Part shown: piece after piece, positions 24,610-36,600 of the stretch | Layout of the letters: each line of letters opens with the position of its first letter | How positions within the stretch are numbered: the first letter of the stretch is position 1 | Assembly: GCF_009870125.1 (NCBI RefSeq) | Contig: NC_046679.1 | Span: 20,460,001 to 20,524,000 of the forward strand | Direction of reading: 5' to 3' | Length of the DNA: 64,000 nt | Source: Drosophila pseudoobscura | Taxonomy: Eukaryota > Arthropoda > Insecta > Diptera > Drosophilidae | Position numbers and translations under genes: made by a program | The notes under the pieces: model-generated | Databases searched by the model: none | Seen by the model: the letters and a program-made list of their open reading frames with translations, nothing else | What the model was told of the DNA's origin: nothing

Positions 24610-27600
24610 ACGCATATTTCTCTGAGAGCCAAATACAAATTTTATATGTGGTGATCTTTGATGATTTTTGATATAAATTAATATTGTTTCGTGATTCACG
24701 TTCATCAATGAGATCAACTAATATAAAGGAGGCATTTAGTTCCTATATATGTTAATCATTCAATGATTTTGTACAGTTTGCCAGTTAGTATTGCCTAATT
24801 AATTTCAATGTGGATAGGTTTGAAAACGCATTAAAGAACACGAACGTCTATACTAAAATATCTAAAGATCTATCTAAAATATTACAAATATTACCCATAG
24901 GCAATAGGAGCCGAATATCTGTCTATTCTATAAGAAAGTTTTGGGTCGTCGTCGTTCTCGCGAGCACGGTAAGCGACTGACCCGGGGTTTGGGGCGCATT
25001 CCCTCTAGAACTCCTACAAATAACTTCATGAATCCATCTTGATCACATTTCACCCAATGTAAATCAAAGAAAGCACTCCCCATCTTCGATAAAAGACTAC
25101 CTGATTGTGCATTCGATTTCAATTATCACCACCAACTGTTGATTTCTGTTGAGGGGAAAGAGTGGGAACATCATATATAAATTTCCTTACGATTCTACCC
25201 CGTACATCTCAATCTTTTTGTGCGATATTGCTGGCCATTAAAATTAAGTAATTTGAAGACAGAAGGCAGAGGGAAATGTTGTCACAACATTCCAGTAATT
25301 ACCCGTAATGCCCAAAGAACACAACAATCCCGACGACTGCCACGACGACGACGATGTCGCTAATGATCGAATCATTTCGGATAATGGCCCAAACCGAAGC
25401 ACAGAGCTGAGAACTGTATCTGAAACTGTATCTGTAACTGTTGGCCATAAGAAAGGCCAATGACAACACCAACAAAAAGCCAGAGAGAGAAGAGCACAGA
25501 AGACACCGAAAGTCAACTGAAAATTGAGCTGCAGATGTAAGTAAATCAAATAAAATCACGTGTCATTTGTCTCGGCGACTCATTGAAAGATAAGATTTTC
25601 GGTAGCAGCTAGCAGCGGGCACTACATGTTCAGGGATACCGTGGGTTAGGAGCGGCAGCTCCTGAAAGACCTCAAAAGACCGCTCAAATGCACAAAAATG
25701 AAGTGCGTGGCCATTAATCAGAGCTTTACTAAATTTAATATGCGGTTAAAAGTGCTAATGACGCTGGTCGGGCAATCGTTTAAGCCTCATCCATGCCCTC
25801 ATCCTCCGCCTCCGCCCCCACACACAAAAACAAACTACAGGACAGCCGGGGGAAGGGGCACGGGTACGGCTACGGGGTCCAGGCACAGAACAGACGGAAC
25901 CAAGCAGTACATAAAGTTTAATGAGGAACCACTTAACACTTTCAGAGCTTTTTACGTTTTGCTGTCATTAGAATGATTTTTGCCACTAACTACGATGCCA
26001 GGAATTGCACTGCGAGAAATTGTGGAGGAGAAATGGACAAAGGATGGGGATTTTGGTTGTGGAAATGAAGCGGAAGTGTGCTTTAAAGATCAGATTTCAT
26101 GCTACTTCGTTTGAATACAAAGTAAAGGGGAAAGAACATTCCTAAAGTCATGGTTTCGAATCAAGCTCAAAGGTTCTTCAAATTATTATAAGGAAAGTAT
26201 CATAAAATATTCTTAGAATTGTTCCAAAATCAATTAACCCGAATCTAGATTATTCCCTAGAATATTACGTATTCCTCGCAGAATATTTAAATTGGATTCT
26301 TTCCCATTTTCACGTCAAGTTCAATATTCCTTTCCTTGTCCACAAATTTGTTGCAGTGCACCTGTCCTTTTCTTTCTTTGGGTATCCCTCACAGCCTGCG
26401 GCCAGTGCATATTTCCTTCCGAGTCGTCAGCGGCGGAGGCCAGCCACGTCGATGGCGTTGTCGTCATTATCCGGCCATGTTCGCAATATTGCACTCTCCC
26501 CAGCCCAGCCCCGCCCCCAACCATCCCACAGTCCGTCCGCCCGCATTTGGCACGAGGTCTGAAGCTGAAGCTGAAGCCGAGGTCGGGGGCTTGAGTCGGG
26601 GCCAGGGACTTACCTCTCTCACTGTTTCGCATTGGCGAAGGCGTCAGACTCGAAGGAGCAGCAGCAGATGCAGGGGGAGGGGAGGGGAGGGGAGCGGAGG
26701 AGGAGTACGAGTGCGGGAGAGTGGTTCCGGGATGGGGTTGGGGTTGGGGTGGAGCCAGCGCGTGTATTTTCAAAACAAATCGGCAACAATTTCATTAAAT
26801 GAGTATCATATTAAATTTAATGATGCAGCCGTATTTCAGTTTTCGTTTCGCTTTCCGTGTTTTTCTTCTGAACAGTTTTTGTTCTAGGAACAACGTGGCA
26901 AAGGATCCGGGAAGGAAGGACCAGGAGCCGGTAGCTGATTTCAGGAAATCTTCATTTAGGGATTGGGAGATGTAGAAATTGAAGTACTCTTCTGGATGTG
27001 ATGTGATGTGATGAGGCTCCGCCGCCAGTTGTCAGCCCGGAATTTCTATTCCGAAAGTTATATGGATATATTCCACTTGTGGCCTTCGACTCTGATGAAG
27101 TGGCTGTCTGTCTGTCTGTCTCTCTTTCTGTCTGTCAGCCTCTTGTTGTGCTTCCCATTGCTGCTCCTCTCCGGTTGCCTCTCTGGTTGCTGCTCCTTCT
27201 GGGGCCTCTGAGTGACGAATTGCCAACGAAGCTGGCAACGATTATGGATTGTAATACATCTAGCAGGTTGCACCTCATTGATACTTATCAGCCGGGGAAG
27301 CCGGAAGAGTGTGGCCCTAGATTGACTTTTAATTATCACAGACGCGACTTTGCCCATTTGCCAGTCTATACATCAAAAAGGGCGGACTTTTAGAGGGAGG
27401 AAAACTTTGCTTGTGGAATACATAAATGATGGATCGAATATGTACAAGGAGGTATGGACCTTGAGGCATTTACTTGAAAGAAGTTGAACTTGTCTTTCCT
27501 AGAGGGTTCCCTGATACCCTATATACACCTTCATCTATATCTTTATTCTTCACATCTCCTCTTCAACTGTCAATTGCCTAACTAATTCCATGTCCTGTTC

Positions 27601-29288
27601 CATTTTAATGGCATCCAAACGCAACAAAATGGCGAAAAATCACAAAAACTAAAGCAAAAACTGCAAGACAAGGAAATAGAATAATGCGTAAGCTCACTCA
27701 AGTCCATTACCAGAGCAAAAGAGATGGCAAGCAGAGTCAAGGAAAGAGACAGCAACATCGATTGATGCCTGACTGTTGGATGGTGCGGGGAGGGTGCGGG
27801 GAAATTAACCAATTTATCTTTGTTTGCTGCACAACAAGAAGAAAAGCTGAAGGCGAAGATGGAAAATAAAAACAGGAAAAAGTTTACAAAAAAAGAAAAT
27901 ACAAACAACAAAAGGATCTGCAAGGATACATCAACAATGGCGACAATGACGACGACAAAAGCAAACCGAAATAAAAACTAAGAAAAAAGGGTGTACGGGG
28001 GAGCCCCAAGGAGCTGCACTGAAAGGATTCCGCCATTAGAGAAGGTTGGGGGGCTATGGGGGGTGGGGAGTGGGAGCGGGAGTGGGAGTGTATTGCCGCC
28101 GTGTGACACATTTCTGCTTTTAAGGAGGATTGCATTTGTTACGTGTGCGTTGCCTCCGCTACGGTTCAACGGCAATCGATCAAGAGCCAAACATTTTTCG
28201 GTTCGGTTCAGTTCGGTTCGGCTTGGTTGTGGGGCAGTGGCTCCAGAAGGAGGGAATTTAGTCAGTTTGAGTGAGTGCACTCATATATTATTCGTTTGCT
28301 TTTCGGGTTCCTGCCTTGGCCTGCCCTGTCTCTGTCCCGCCTGCGTGTGGCATTCGCTGGGAGGACAACAAACAGCAAGGACAACGACAGCGACAGCGGC
28401 AAGCATTGGTGTCCTGCCGCTAGACGGCACACTTTTGCCTCCTCCTGTCACGCAATGGTGCATGAAATTTGCCTGCCATCGCGTCCTAGGCGCACTTTCA
28501 CTTTCTCCTCCCAACACAGAGAACAGAAACAGAAACCCACACCCTGCTACTGCTGCTCCTGCCTTAGGTAACAGTTGCTGCTGTTGGCCTCTAATGTTAT
28601 TAGGTCCTCTTCTGCCACAGCAAAGCCATTCCTCATTTCTACAGTTTTCCATTTTCCATTTTCCCCCGTACTGCACATGTGCTGACAGCAGCCTGTGGCT
28701 GCCTCCGCTCTCCCACTCTCCCTCTCACTCTCTCACTCTCTCGCTCTCTGTGGCACTGCGAATATTACATGTCACTCTCCACATGGCCACGCATCCGTTG
28801 CATCCTGGTTTACATCCTGTGCCACACGGCTGTGCCATGGCTGGCAGCGTTGCAGAAAAAGCAACATCAGGAAATTAAATTCCATAAATCTTGACTAGTT
28901 ATAAAGGAAGCAAAATCAGCTAGAAGGACGTGTACATTTTTTAATATCCTAAGTGGAGCAACATGTGGTTTAAGGATATACATTTTAAAGCTTCGCTCGG
29001 AGCCGCATTTGCCCTCCACTCAATCAGGGCATCAGTGGATGCGACATGCGACGAGGCCTGTAAGCTGGACGCCAGAGGCACTCCACCGCTACCTCTACTC
29101 TGCGCCATCTCATCATCATTAGAAACTGCGAAATATCCACCAAATACGCCGCACAGTGGGCCATTTCACTTGGTTAAATCACAAACTTCGGAACGAAAGG
29201 ATGATTGAAGGAAGGATACAATACATGGTCCAAGTTGAACTTTGGTTCCTTAATATCGCGCCGTCGTAAATATAGTCGGCTTAGAAGC

Positions 29289-29433
29289 TATCGATATTAT
29301 CTCCCACCAAAAACCACTGACGTCAAATTGGAATAATTCGGAATTCATGATTTTTCTTATACATTTTTCGCTTTTTTTATTTTAATTTTATTTAGTGTCT
29401 ATTCTATTCTAATCGATATGTTAGTTATCGATA
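29289..29433. promoter_or_regulatory. Cluster of DRE/BEAF-type TATCGATA elements
   Basis: Perfect TATCGATA octamers lie at 29289-29296 and 29426-29433, with AATCGATA at 29411-29418. TATCGATA is the DREF recognition element of housekeeping-type Drosophila promoters, and clustered CGATA is also the BEAF-32 insulator motif. The cluster sits 510-655 bp upstream of the small gene at 29943, so it could be its promoter (implying a long or spliced leader), a chromatin boundary inside the Hox complex, or both. Confidence 0.5.
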
Positions 29434-29942
29434 TAGCAAAATTTCAAGGCATCATTCATCAAAAGAACTTTGTCTTAACAAGAATAACTTATGTATATTG
29501 CCGAATATTTATGATATGTATCTTATATGTTCTTTGAATATTCCTTTACCCAAGGTTGGAAGCTCCTTCTGTGGATCGGTGCGGTTTAGGCGCTATTTAA
29601 GTGGCGCTAACCAAGGCTTTTGGTACCTGCGACAACCCTATTTTGTCCATTATTCGTGCGGCTTATTTGCCACATAATTGATTAAGTTGCATTCGAATTA
29701 AACTTGTAAAAATAAAAATATATAGAAAATAAATAGGCGATGCCTGATGCAAAGAAAAATTGGCTTTAATTGTCATACATTTTTGGATATCTAGTGTCCC
29801 TGGATTTTGACAGAATTACAGAAAATTCCCTGAATGGCAGGCTCTACGTCTATTGTCATTCTACATATACATATATTACGTGACTATACATTATCAAAAC
29901 TGCTCTACTCGAAAAATCATCAGTTGTAATAGCTGAAGCAAT

Positions 29943-30355
29943 ATGCTGCCGTTTTCATCACGCAAAACACTGCAAGTGTTGTCCGACTTGGAGTCCAAGG
30001 CGGAGGATGCCGCCGTGAATGAGTACGGGAACAACACTCGGGCCTGGCGCAACCAGTACAAGAATCCGAATCTGGCCAGATATGCCATTGGACTGGAGTT
30101 CGCAAACCCAAGACACCTAACTGGGGAAACGTCGGGGGACACTGATAGCCAGTACTCGGAGAATGGCAATTCCTCGACAGCCACTCTTCTCGACGGTTTC
30201 TCGTCCGACTCTAATCGTCTGGCCATCACTGACCTGGATAACCAGTAAGTGGCATTCATTGACCCCCGTTATTCCTATTAAATAATGACGCTACCTGTTG
30301 GTACAGTCGCGCCTTAAGCGCAGGAAAGACCTTGACCCGGCGCTACCGCATCTAA
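29943..30355 (+). CDS. Unrecognised small two-exon protein-coding gene between Antp and ftz (116 aa)
   Basis: I do not recognise this protein. Coding exon 1 (29943-30244) opens with ATG after an in-frame TGA nine bases upstream, and an A at -3 gives acceptable initiation context. The intron (30245-30306, 62 bp) has donor CA|GTAAGT and acceptor TTGGTACAG, a typical Drosophila short intron. Exon 2 completes a His codon and ends 15 codons later at TAA (30353-30355). Codon use is strongly Drosophila-like (GAG, AAG, CTG, GCC, AAC, CAG, TAC and TTC favoured), unlike the surrounding spurious frames. The protein starts MLPFSSRKTLQVLSDLESKA, has a mid segment with TRAWRNQYKNPNLARYAIGL, a Ser/Asp/Gly/Asn-rich stretch (about 59-90) and a basic end, GKTLTRRYRI. 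I see no signal peptide, membrane segment or known domain. AATAAA follows 79 bases after the stop. Splicing is predicted, not shown; without it the frame would end after 101 residues. Confidence 0.65.
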
Positions 30356-30433
30356 CTGGAGTCCAACTGCCACTCGGATGCTCTGTGGAGCGGCCTTTTT
30401 CTGGAGCGGAGCCTGTGTCTTTCTCTGTGCAGA

Positions 30434-30439
30434 ATAAAA
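30434..30439 (+). terminator. Poly(A) signal of the small gene at 29943
   Basis: AATAAA in the context CAGAATAAAATATG lies about 80 bases after the predicted stop codon, at a normal distance for a short 3' UTR. Confidence 0.45.
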
Positions 30440-30459
30440 TATGCATTTACTCTTGTTAT

Positions 30460-33250
30460 TGTTTCGGACACCAATCGTCTTTCTCTTGGGTCTAGACGGA
30501 GGGAGATCTTCGCCACAAGTGGAGTTCTGGAAAATGACTTTTGCCCCAGCTTTTCGGCTAATGTCCCACTGTGCGTCGCTCGGTGGTGGCCTTAACTTGT
30601 TTTTGATGTGGCACACTGCAATGTCCCGTCCGAGCGGCTATCAGCGGCCATCCAACGACCCACCGCACAGACATATATGGCCAACAAACTGATGGATCGC
30701 ATGAAGTGGGGTATTTATTATCCACGCACTTTTGCGGCATCATCCGCTGATCCGCCATGTGCCGATTAAGAGTCGTGTCTCTGTCTCTGTGGTAATGCAA
30801 CTTTAATTGCTGATCAGTCGTTAATTGTGGCAAATTACGGGGATAGAGTACCAGACAGAGAGAGCCAGAGATTAGCCACAGACCAAATCCAGCTGAAACC
30901 CCAATGGAGAAGAAAAAGAAAAAGTCCTCATTTGATTGGAGTAATTAATGGCGACGCTTTTGTGCGCCAAATATGGCGCCCAGATGATCCTCTTTGCCAG
31001 CTTTGGCTTTAGCTAAATTGTGGTAAAAGTAGAGGCATTAAGTTTGCTGGCAAAAATCCCAAAAACAATTTGAATAATTTCTGTGCAAAAAAATTAATTT
31101 CCTTTGTGATGAAGTGAAGCCTAATGGCATATTATTAAGAGTTGCTAAAGTGATCGATTTGTGGCGCGCAAAGCGGAAGTTTCCCTGGAGCCCAGACACC
31201 AGACAGCAGACAGGACCTCAATTATGGATGGCTCCAGGAGTAGAGAAGATAACCTCAACCTCAGTGGAGTACGAACTGTACGGAGATGGTGTGCATCTCA
31301 TAAATATTTCATCGCGTATTTAGAAGGCAGCCGCAAAAACAGAAAAACGATTGTGCCTGTTGCACTTGGATGCCTCACTGTGGCGGCTACTGGATGTACC
31401 TTCTGCCTCCACCAGTATGGAGTGTGATTAACAAGAATGGTGGCAATTACAGGAAATTGCTTCCTTGCACCTTCCACACAGAGAGCGAGAGAGAGAGAGA
31501 AGCCATGGCCTGGGCCAGTTGATTATTTCACAAGGAAAATGTGCGTGCACTTTTTACTTAATCGTAAATTTGATGCATGCTTAATGAAGACATTTCATAC
31601 CCAGTACTGCTGCTGCTGCTGCTTCTCATTTTGCAATCACTTTAAAAGCCATAATAAGGGTGAAATTTTAATGACTTCATTGCCAGGTCCGGGTCCGTGG
31701 CTCCATTGGCCAGGGGCCGCCCTGTTGACACAGCCATTACCCCATACCACAGATCGCAGACCCCAGACTGGTGCCCCAGACTTTACTTCACTCACACAAC
31801 ACTTCCTGTGCCCCATTTAGTGCGTGTTTTGGTGGCTCTGATACTCCGCTCATCGAGTAATTTTTATTTTTTCGTTAAATAATTCATGTTATTATAGAAA
31901 ACAGCCTTTTAAGTGGAGCTGCAGCCAGTGTACGAGTATGAAAAAACATTGAAATTGAACATTGAATATTTTGCTTTTGTTCGAGTTCTGCTTTCTTTTC
32001 TCGTCGGTCGGCCATTTTGGAAAGGAAAGGTCTTTCACCGGCACCCAATGCACAAAATCAAAGGGCAGCAAATGTCGGTTTATCTCTCGGATGCCATTAA
32101 GGTAGCGCTCATACTCATCCATTGACAGGTAGGAAATTTATCGCCTGCATTCTCCCTCGCTCCATGGCCCTCAAATGATTCGGAAAAACCTGTTTTCCTT
32201 CTCAGCTGCGTGAGGTCAATGGCTGATTCTGATTGCGATGCTCCTTCTGGTTCTCCCCTCTCGGCTTAAATTTTAATTACAGAATTTTTGGGGTAAGAAA
32301 TGATTTAAATAAAGGTCAAGTCTTGGTCAGAGATCCAACGCAACATCATTCAATATGCAGTTGGTGGCCTAAAACAAAGGCTACTGGTTCGGACAGATAA
32401 CAGCAGAACATTTGGAGCATTTGAAAACAGATTTTTCATGTTTGGAAATCAGTAAATAGAAATATATCTAAACGAGTGATTCATGGCCTCCTCTTTTAGT
32501 ATCAATTATTCAATAAAGTCAGAGTATCTTAAATAAGTACAAAGTATCATGGAATATACCCCATTATATGCCAAAAAAGTATCCATTATGACCCCGTACT
32601 CGTGCAATGCAACCAACTTGTTGCTGGCTGATGGCTCAGAGAGTGTAATTATTATGGGGCTAATTAAAAGCGAATTAAATTTAAGCATCTGCCTCGCACT
32701 AATGAATATTTATTGATAATTACAATAATTATGCAAATGTGCAACAATTTCAGGCGGCACGAAGGCCAAGAGTCTCCCCATCCGGCGAATGGCTGTGGAT
32801 CTTTGAAGAGGGGTTCGGGGACGCACAGAATTCAGCTGAAATTTCCCCTTATTCAAAAGTATTCAACACATGTCCTTCAATTGCAGCAGAACAATGCATA
32901 GAGAAATGCTCTCTTTTCCCTACCCTTAACCTTAGACACCCTTCTGGCCCTTTCTCTGCTGACTTTTCACCCAGGACTCTTTTCTTTAACCATTGAGCGT
33001 GTCCTTGGCATGTCGGAATGGCGTATCGAATGGATATGCAAATATTGGCCATACAATTGTTCGGCAATCCTTTGTAATCCTTGCCGTAGGTAGTCGATGA
33101 TGTCCTTCAAAATGTCAATCGCCAGGCAATGACCGTCATAAAACTTCACTTTGCATACGCACAGCACAGCACACATCCTTTCGCCGCGTGGGTGGAAGGA
33201 TGGATGGATGGATGGATGGATGGATGGATGGGTGTCTGTTTGTTTTGTGT
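30460..33250. other. Intergenic DNA without supported genes
   Basis: The open frames here are short and lack splice or codon-bias support. A CAGGTAG (Zelda/TAGteam-type) heptamer lies at 32126-32132, and a GGAT tetranucleotide run at about 33194-33231. Scr distal enhancers may lie in this region by position, but I see nothing that identifies one. Confidence 0.6.
33194..33231 (+). repeat. GGAT tetranucleotide run
   Basis: About eight consecutive GGAT units, in the 3' flank of the uncertain - strand candidate gene. Confidence 0.85.
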
Positions 33251-33257
33251 TTTGACT

Positions 33258-33692
33258 TTATCCTTTTGTGTGGAGTGAGTGATTTATGGCGTTTGACTTT
33301 GCGGAGTCCCAGCCAGAGTCCTCCTCATCCTCATCCTCATCGTCAGCGACAGATGCGAATGGGATGTGCGGACAGTCGTAGATCAGTTTCCATTTCACTG
33401 TTGACACAATCGGCGGCGGCTCTGGTTCTGGCATCTTCTGTGGCTCCTGTAAGTTATAGATTGAATTTGTATTAGCTTTTCCCCCTCTATTAACAATCTC
33501 TACTACCAATTTTCTGTGTGGTCTGTCTGTATATTTTTCTGTGGCTCTTACAAAATTGAAAGCCTTAAAGCCAATCAACGGGATATTTAATTATAATTTT
33601 TCTCTGCACAACAAAAAATAAATGAATTCTGGTAATGAAAATTCGCTCACTTTAATCGACTCTGGCAGCGGCGTGACGATGATCGATTTTCT
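33258..33692 (-). CDS. Candidate two-exon coding fragment, acidic C-terminus (uncertain)
   Basis: I do not recognise it. Reading the - strand, a pyrimidine-rich tract ending GGGGCTTTCAG is followed by a 42-base open exon (33692-33651, RKSIIVTPLPESIK) ending at a GTGAGC donor. After a 204-bp intron ending AACTTACAG, an exon (33446-33258) continues in the same phase with EPQKMPEPEPPPIVSTVKWK and an acidic Asp/Glu run, and ends DSAKSNAINHSLHTKG, stop. Both junctions are phase 0 and codon use is Drosophila-like. No start exon was found: an in-frame ATG at 33749 exists, but its translation is essentially that of the polypyrimidine tract. No nearby AATAAA follows the stop. It may be the 3' end of a gene whose upstream exons I cannot place, a decayed gene, or chance. 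Confidence 0.3.
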
Positions 33693-33699
33693 CTGAAAG

Positions 33700-36600
33700 C
33701 CCCAGCAGAGAGACAGCGCGGAGCAGCAGGAGAGACAGGAGAGGCCCATCAAGGCACACCTGTTTGGCCCTGGTGGCACACTCGTGCTCTGCTCCACAAA
33801 AGACCTAAGAGCTGGGCAGCTGGCGGAGGAAGACCTTGTTCCAATGGATTATTAATGATTGGCGATCGATCGTGCGGCGATCGGCGGTCGGCGGTCGGCG
33901 GTCGGTCTGCAGGCTCCCATACAGAAATAGCCACTAAAATTAGCTGGTAGCCAGAGAGTGCAGCCACTCCTACCAATCCACATCCTCCTCCTCAGCAGAG
34001 GGCCCTCGGACGGGGGCAGCAGGCGTTAGCGTTTAGCGTTAACGTTAACTCAATCGACCTGTCATTTGGGCCTCAGTTGGCTCCTCGCATAATTGCCACC
34101 GTCACTTGAAGCCGTTCTTCGGCACATCATTTATCACACGGACCACGGATCTATTTATAGTTCGTTTTGGGATCTGGAGAGCCGAGAGCCACCTCGAGAC
34201 TACACCCGGAGAAAACTCTTCTGCCAGTGCCTGCTTTTCTGTATTTTCTTTGAGTGTAAATTTGCATTGCTACGAGTCATTTATCAATATTTGGTGGAAA
34301 TTAATTAACAATCGTTTGTGGGCTTTGTGGGCTTTGGGGTCTTTAATTCGATTTGTATGCGATATCTGCTGGGTGTGAAATTAACATTGGGGCTTCATCA
34401 ATCATCAAAGTCTCCTCCTGCCCACTCGAATCGATCTAACAAAACGCAACGTCGACATAAAGTCTACTAGAGTGCTGCTAAAGGATACACAGTGTCTCTA
34501 ACAAGGCAGACAGCATGGCCACCAGCTTCGATGCCTCCACTCGACTTCATTCCCATTCCATCCAATCATCACACTTTTTCAATTGTTTATGCATTTTGGG
34601 CTTCTTTGTTTTTATTTCGGTTTGAATTTCGGGGCATGCGTTTCAACAAAAGTTCATTAATTTCCGCCTCTAGCAGCAGGATCCTTGGGACTTGGACTTG
34701 GACTTGGACTGGGGCTGGACGTGCGTTTAGCACATCTCTGGAGGGGCATCTCTGGGCATCTCGTGAGCATTCATTAATCCCAAAACGATTCCCAGTCTCT
34801 CTCTTTCTCTCTCTCGTTGTATTTTGTTATTAATGATGTTCAACAAAACGGCGGTTCCTTTTCAGTTCTGGTTCTGGTTATGGTCTTGGTTATGGTCTTG
34901 GTCTTGGTCTCTTGGTTCTGTTTTCGGTTTTGGACAGTTTGCTGTTTTGTCGCCTCTGTGCCGTTGATTTGCGGGTGGTTCCTGTTTACTCTCGAGTCCT
35001 CCTCCTTCCTCGAGAGCCGATGATCATTGTTTCATTCCCTCATCATATTTTATAGTCCGGTGCTCGAGAGAGGTCAGGGAAACACGCAGGTTTCTGGTCT
35101 TATCATTACTTAATGTTGAATGATGTCGAGTGTTTGTTTTGACATGGACCCCGTCCTGTGGTCCTCTGCGGAATTAAACATTTAGCCAAGTGATTAATGA
35201 TTAGTCAATCCCTTTCAAGAGGTGATGTGTAATATAGATTTTGGATTGGATAAACACTTGGGGAATGATCCAGGGGAATGGGAGGCGGGATGGTCAAGGT
35301 ATTTAGTGTCCTTATGGAAGACGCCTGATGGTTTTTCTTAGACACTAAATCCTTCTTCTACAATAGTAAGCGACTCTCCCACACTCTCTCAAAACACTCT
35401 CTAATATCACTCCCTTTCAATAAAATCTCCCATAGGACCCCTCCATCTCTTCCAGGCTTACCCCAAATCATTGCCCGACAAGAATGCAAATATTTGTGAA
35501 TCGAAAACACTTAGTGCAAACACATTTACTGATTCCTGCCACCCAGATTCTGGGCAAACACTAACATGCTGCCGAGGGGTGGGTGGAGCTTCCACCCCAA
35601 AAAGTTCCCTGTTTGCTGAGGGGAGAAGCAGAGGGGAGAAGCAGAAGCCAATTCTAATTCCCCGAAAATGCTTTTCATAAAAAAATGAGGGAAACAACGA
35701 AAATATTTGACATCAGATTCGTCAAACTCATGCGTTCCTCGAAAGGGGGCGTTGGGCGTGGGAGTGGGAGTGGGTGTGGGTGTGGGTCCTGGCTTTAGCA
35801 AGTGGCAAGGCTGTGACTTTAAGGCTGGCACCCAGGGACCCTGCTCGAGTTCTCTGCTCCTGTTCCTGTGTGCCATGCCCTGTCCTGTCCTGTGCCTGTG
35901 TGTGTGTGCTCCTGTGCCTGTCTGCCATTAGAGGCTCAAATGGAAAACGAAAATGTCTGACATTGACAAATGTCATCCGTCATTGCGAACACAAGATTGA
36001 TATAGATTGGAATGTGACACAAAAATACGCACCACCATCGCAGCCCTCGGAGCAACAACCACTCAGGCACCGCACCACCAGTGCCCCTGCCCCTGCCACT
36101 GCCACAGTGCCACAAAGACAGAATGGCGGCCAGGGAAGTGGCAGTGGCAGTGGCAGCCATACGCACAATTGTGCGTGGCGTGGCATGGCTCAGAGTCGAA
36201 GTCGAAGTCCCAGTCCCGGTCTGACGATGACACAAGATGACGAGCGCTGATGAAAAACGTCGACGTCTGTCCATCATGTCACCCTTGTTTCTCCACAGCC
36301 AAAAAAAGAGAGAAAGGAAGAACAGTACAGAACAGAACTATGGTTTCCCGAAAAGAATTTCCCTGCCGGGGATGAAAAGCTGAATTTTTCACGCTTTGTC
36401 CTGGCTCTTTGGGGCGTTTAAAGAGTTATGAGAAGAGAAACCAAGAGGCAAAGGTATAAATATTTTCGAGGAGAAACCATTTTTGGATGAGAAGTCCATC
36501 TGTTGGGATATAAATGGGAGAACGTGTAATAGTTCAAGTTGAGAATTCGATTCTAAGGGATAGTGAAAGAATTTAAGCTCTTCGAATATGAACTAAATTC

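Larger units (their letters stand above)
21151..29260. other. Antp-ftz intergenic DNA, Antp-proximal part
   Basis: I see no supported gene here. The longest open frames (- strand 23203-23937 and 23373-24182; + strand 27991-28878) are Ser/Cys/Pro/Arg-rich translations of GC-rich or CT-rich sequence without splice or poly(A) support. The stretch includes a GAGC run near 21593-21613, a CATCCC run near 21804-21840, a 16-bp perfect palindrome at 23184-23199, and an 88-bp-period duplication at 24466-24609. In D. melanogaster this interval carries distal regulatory DNA of Scr and a boundary between the ftz and Antp domains; I cannot point to those elements by motif alone. Confidence 0.7.

Noticed and set aside
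27991..28878. 295-codon + strand open frame, the second longest in the window after ftz exon 1
   Set aside because: The translation is Cys/Ser/Leu/Pro-rich and derives from CT-rich and GTGGGA repeat DNA. It shows no Drosophila codon bias, splice sites, promoter or poly(A) signal.
35774..36250. 158-codon + frame with Ser/Gly repeats
   Set aside because: The first half is a GT-repeat translation and the second a GGCAGT repeat; no gene signals.
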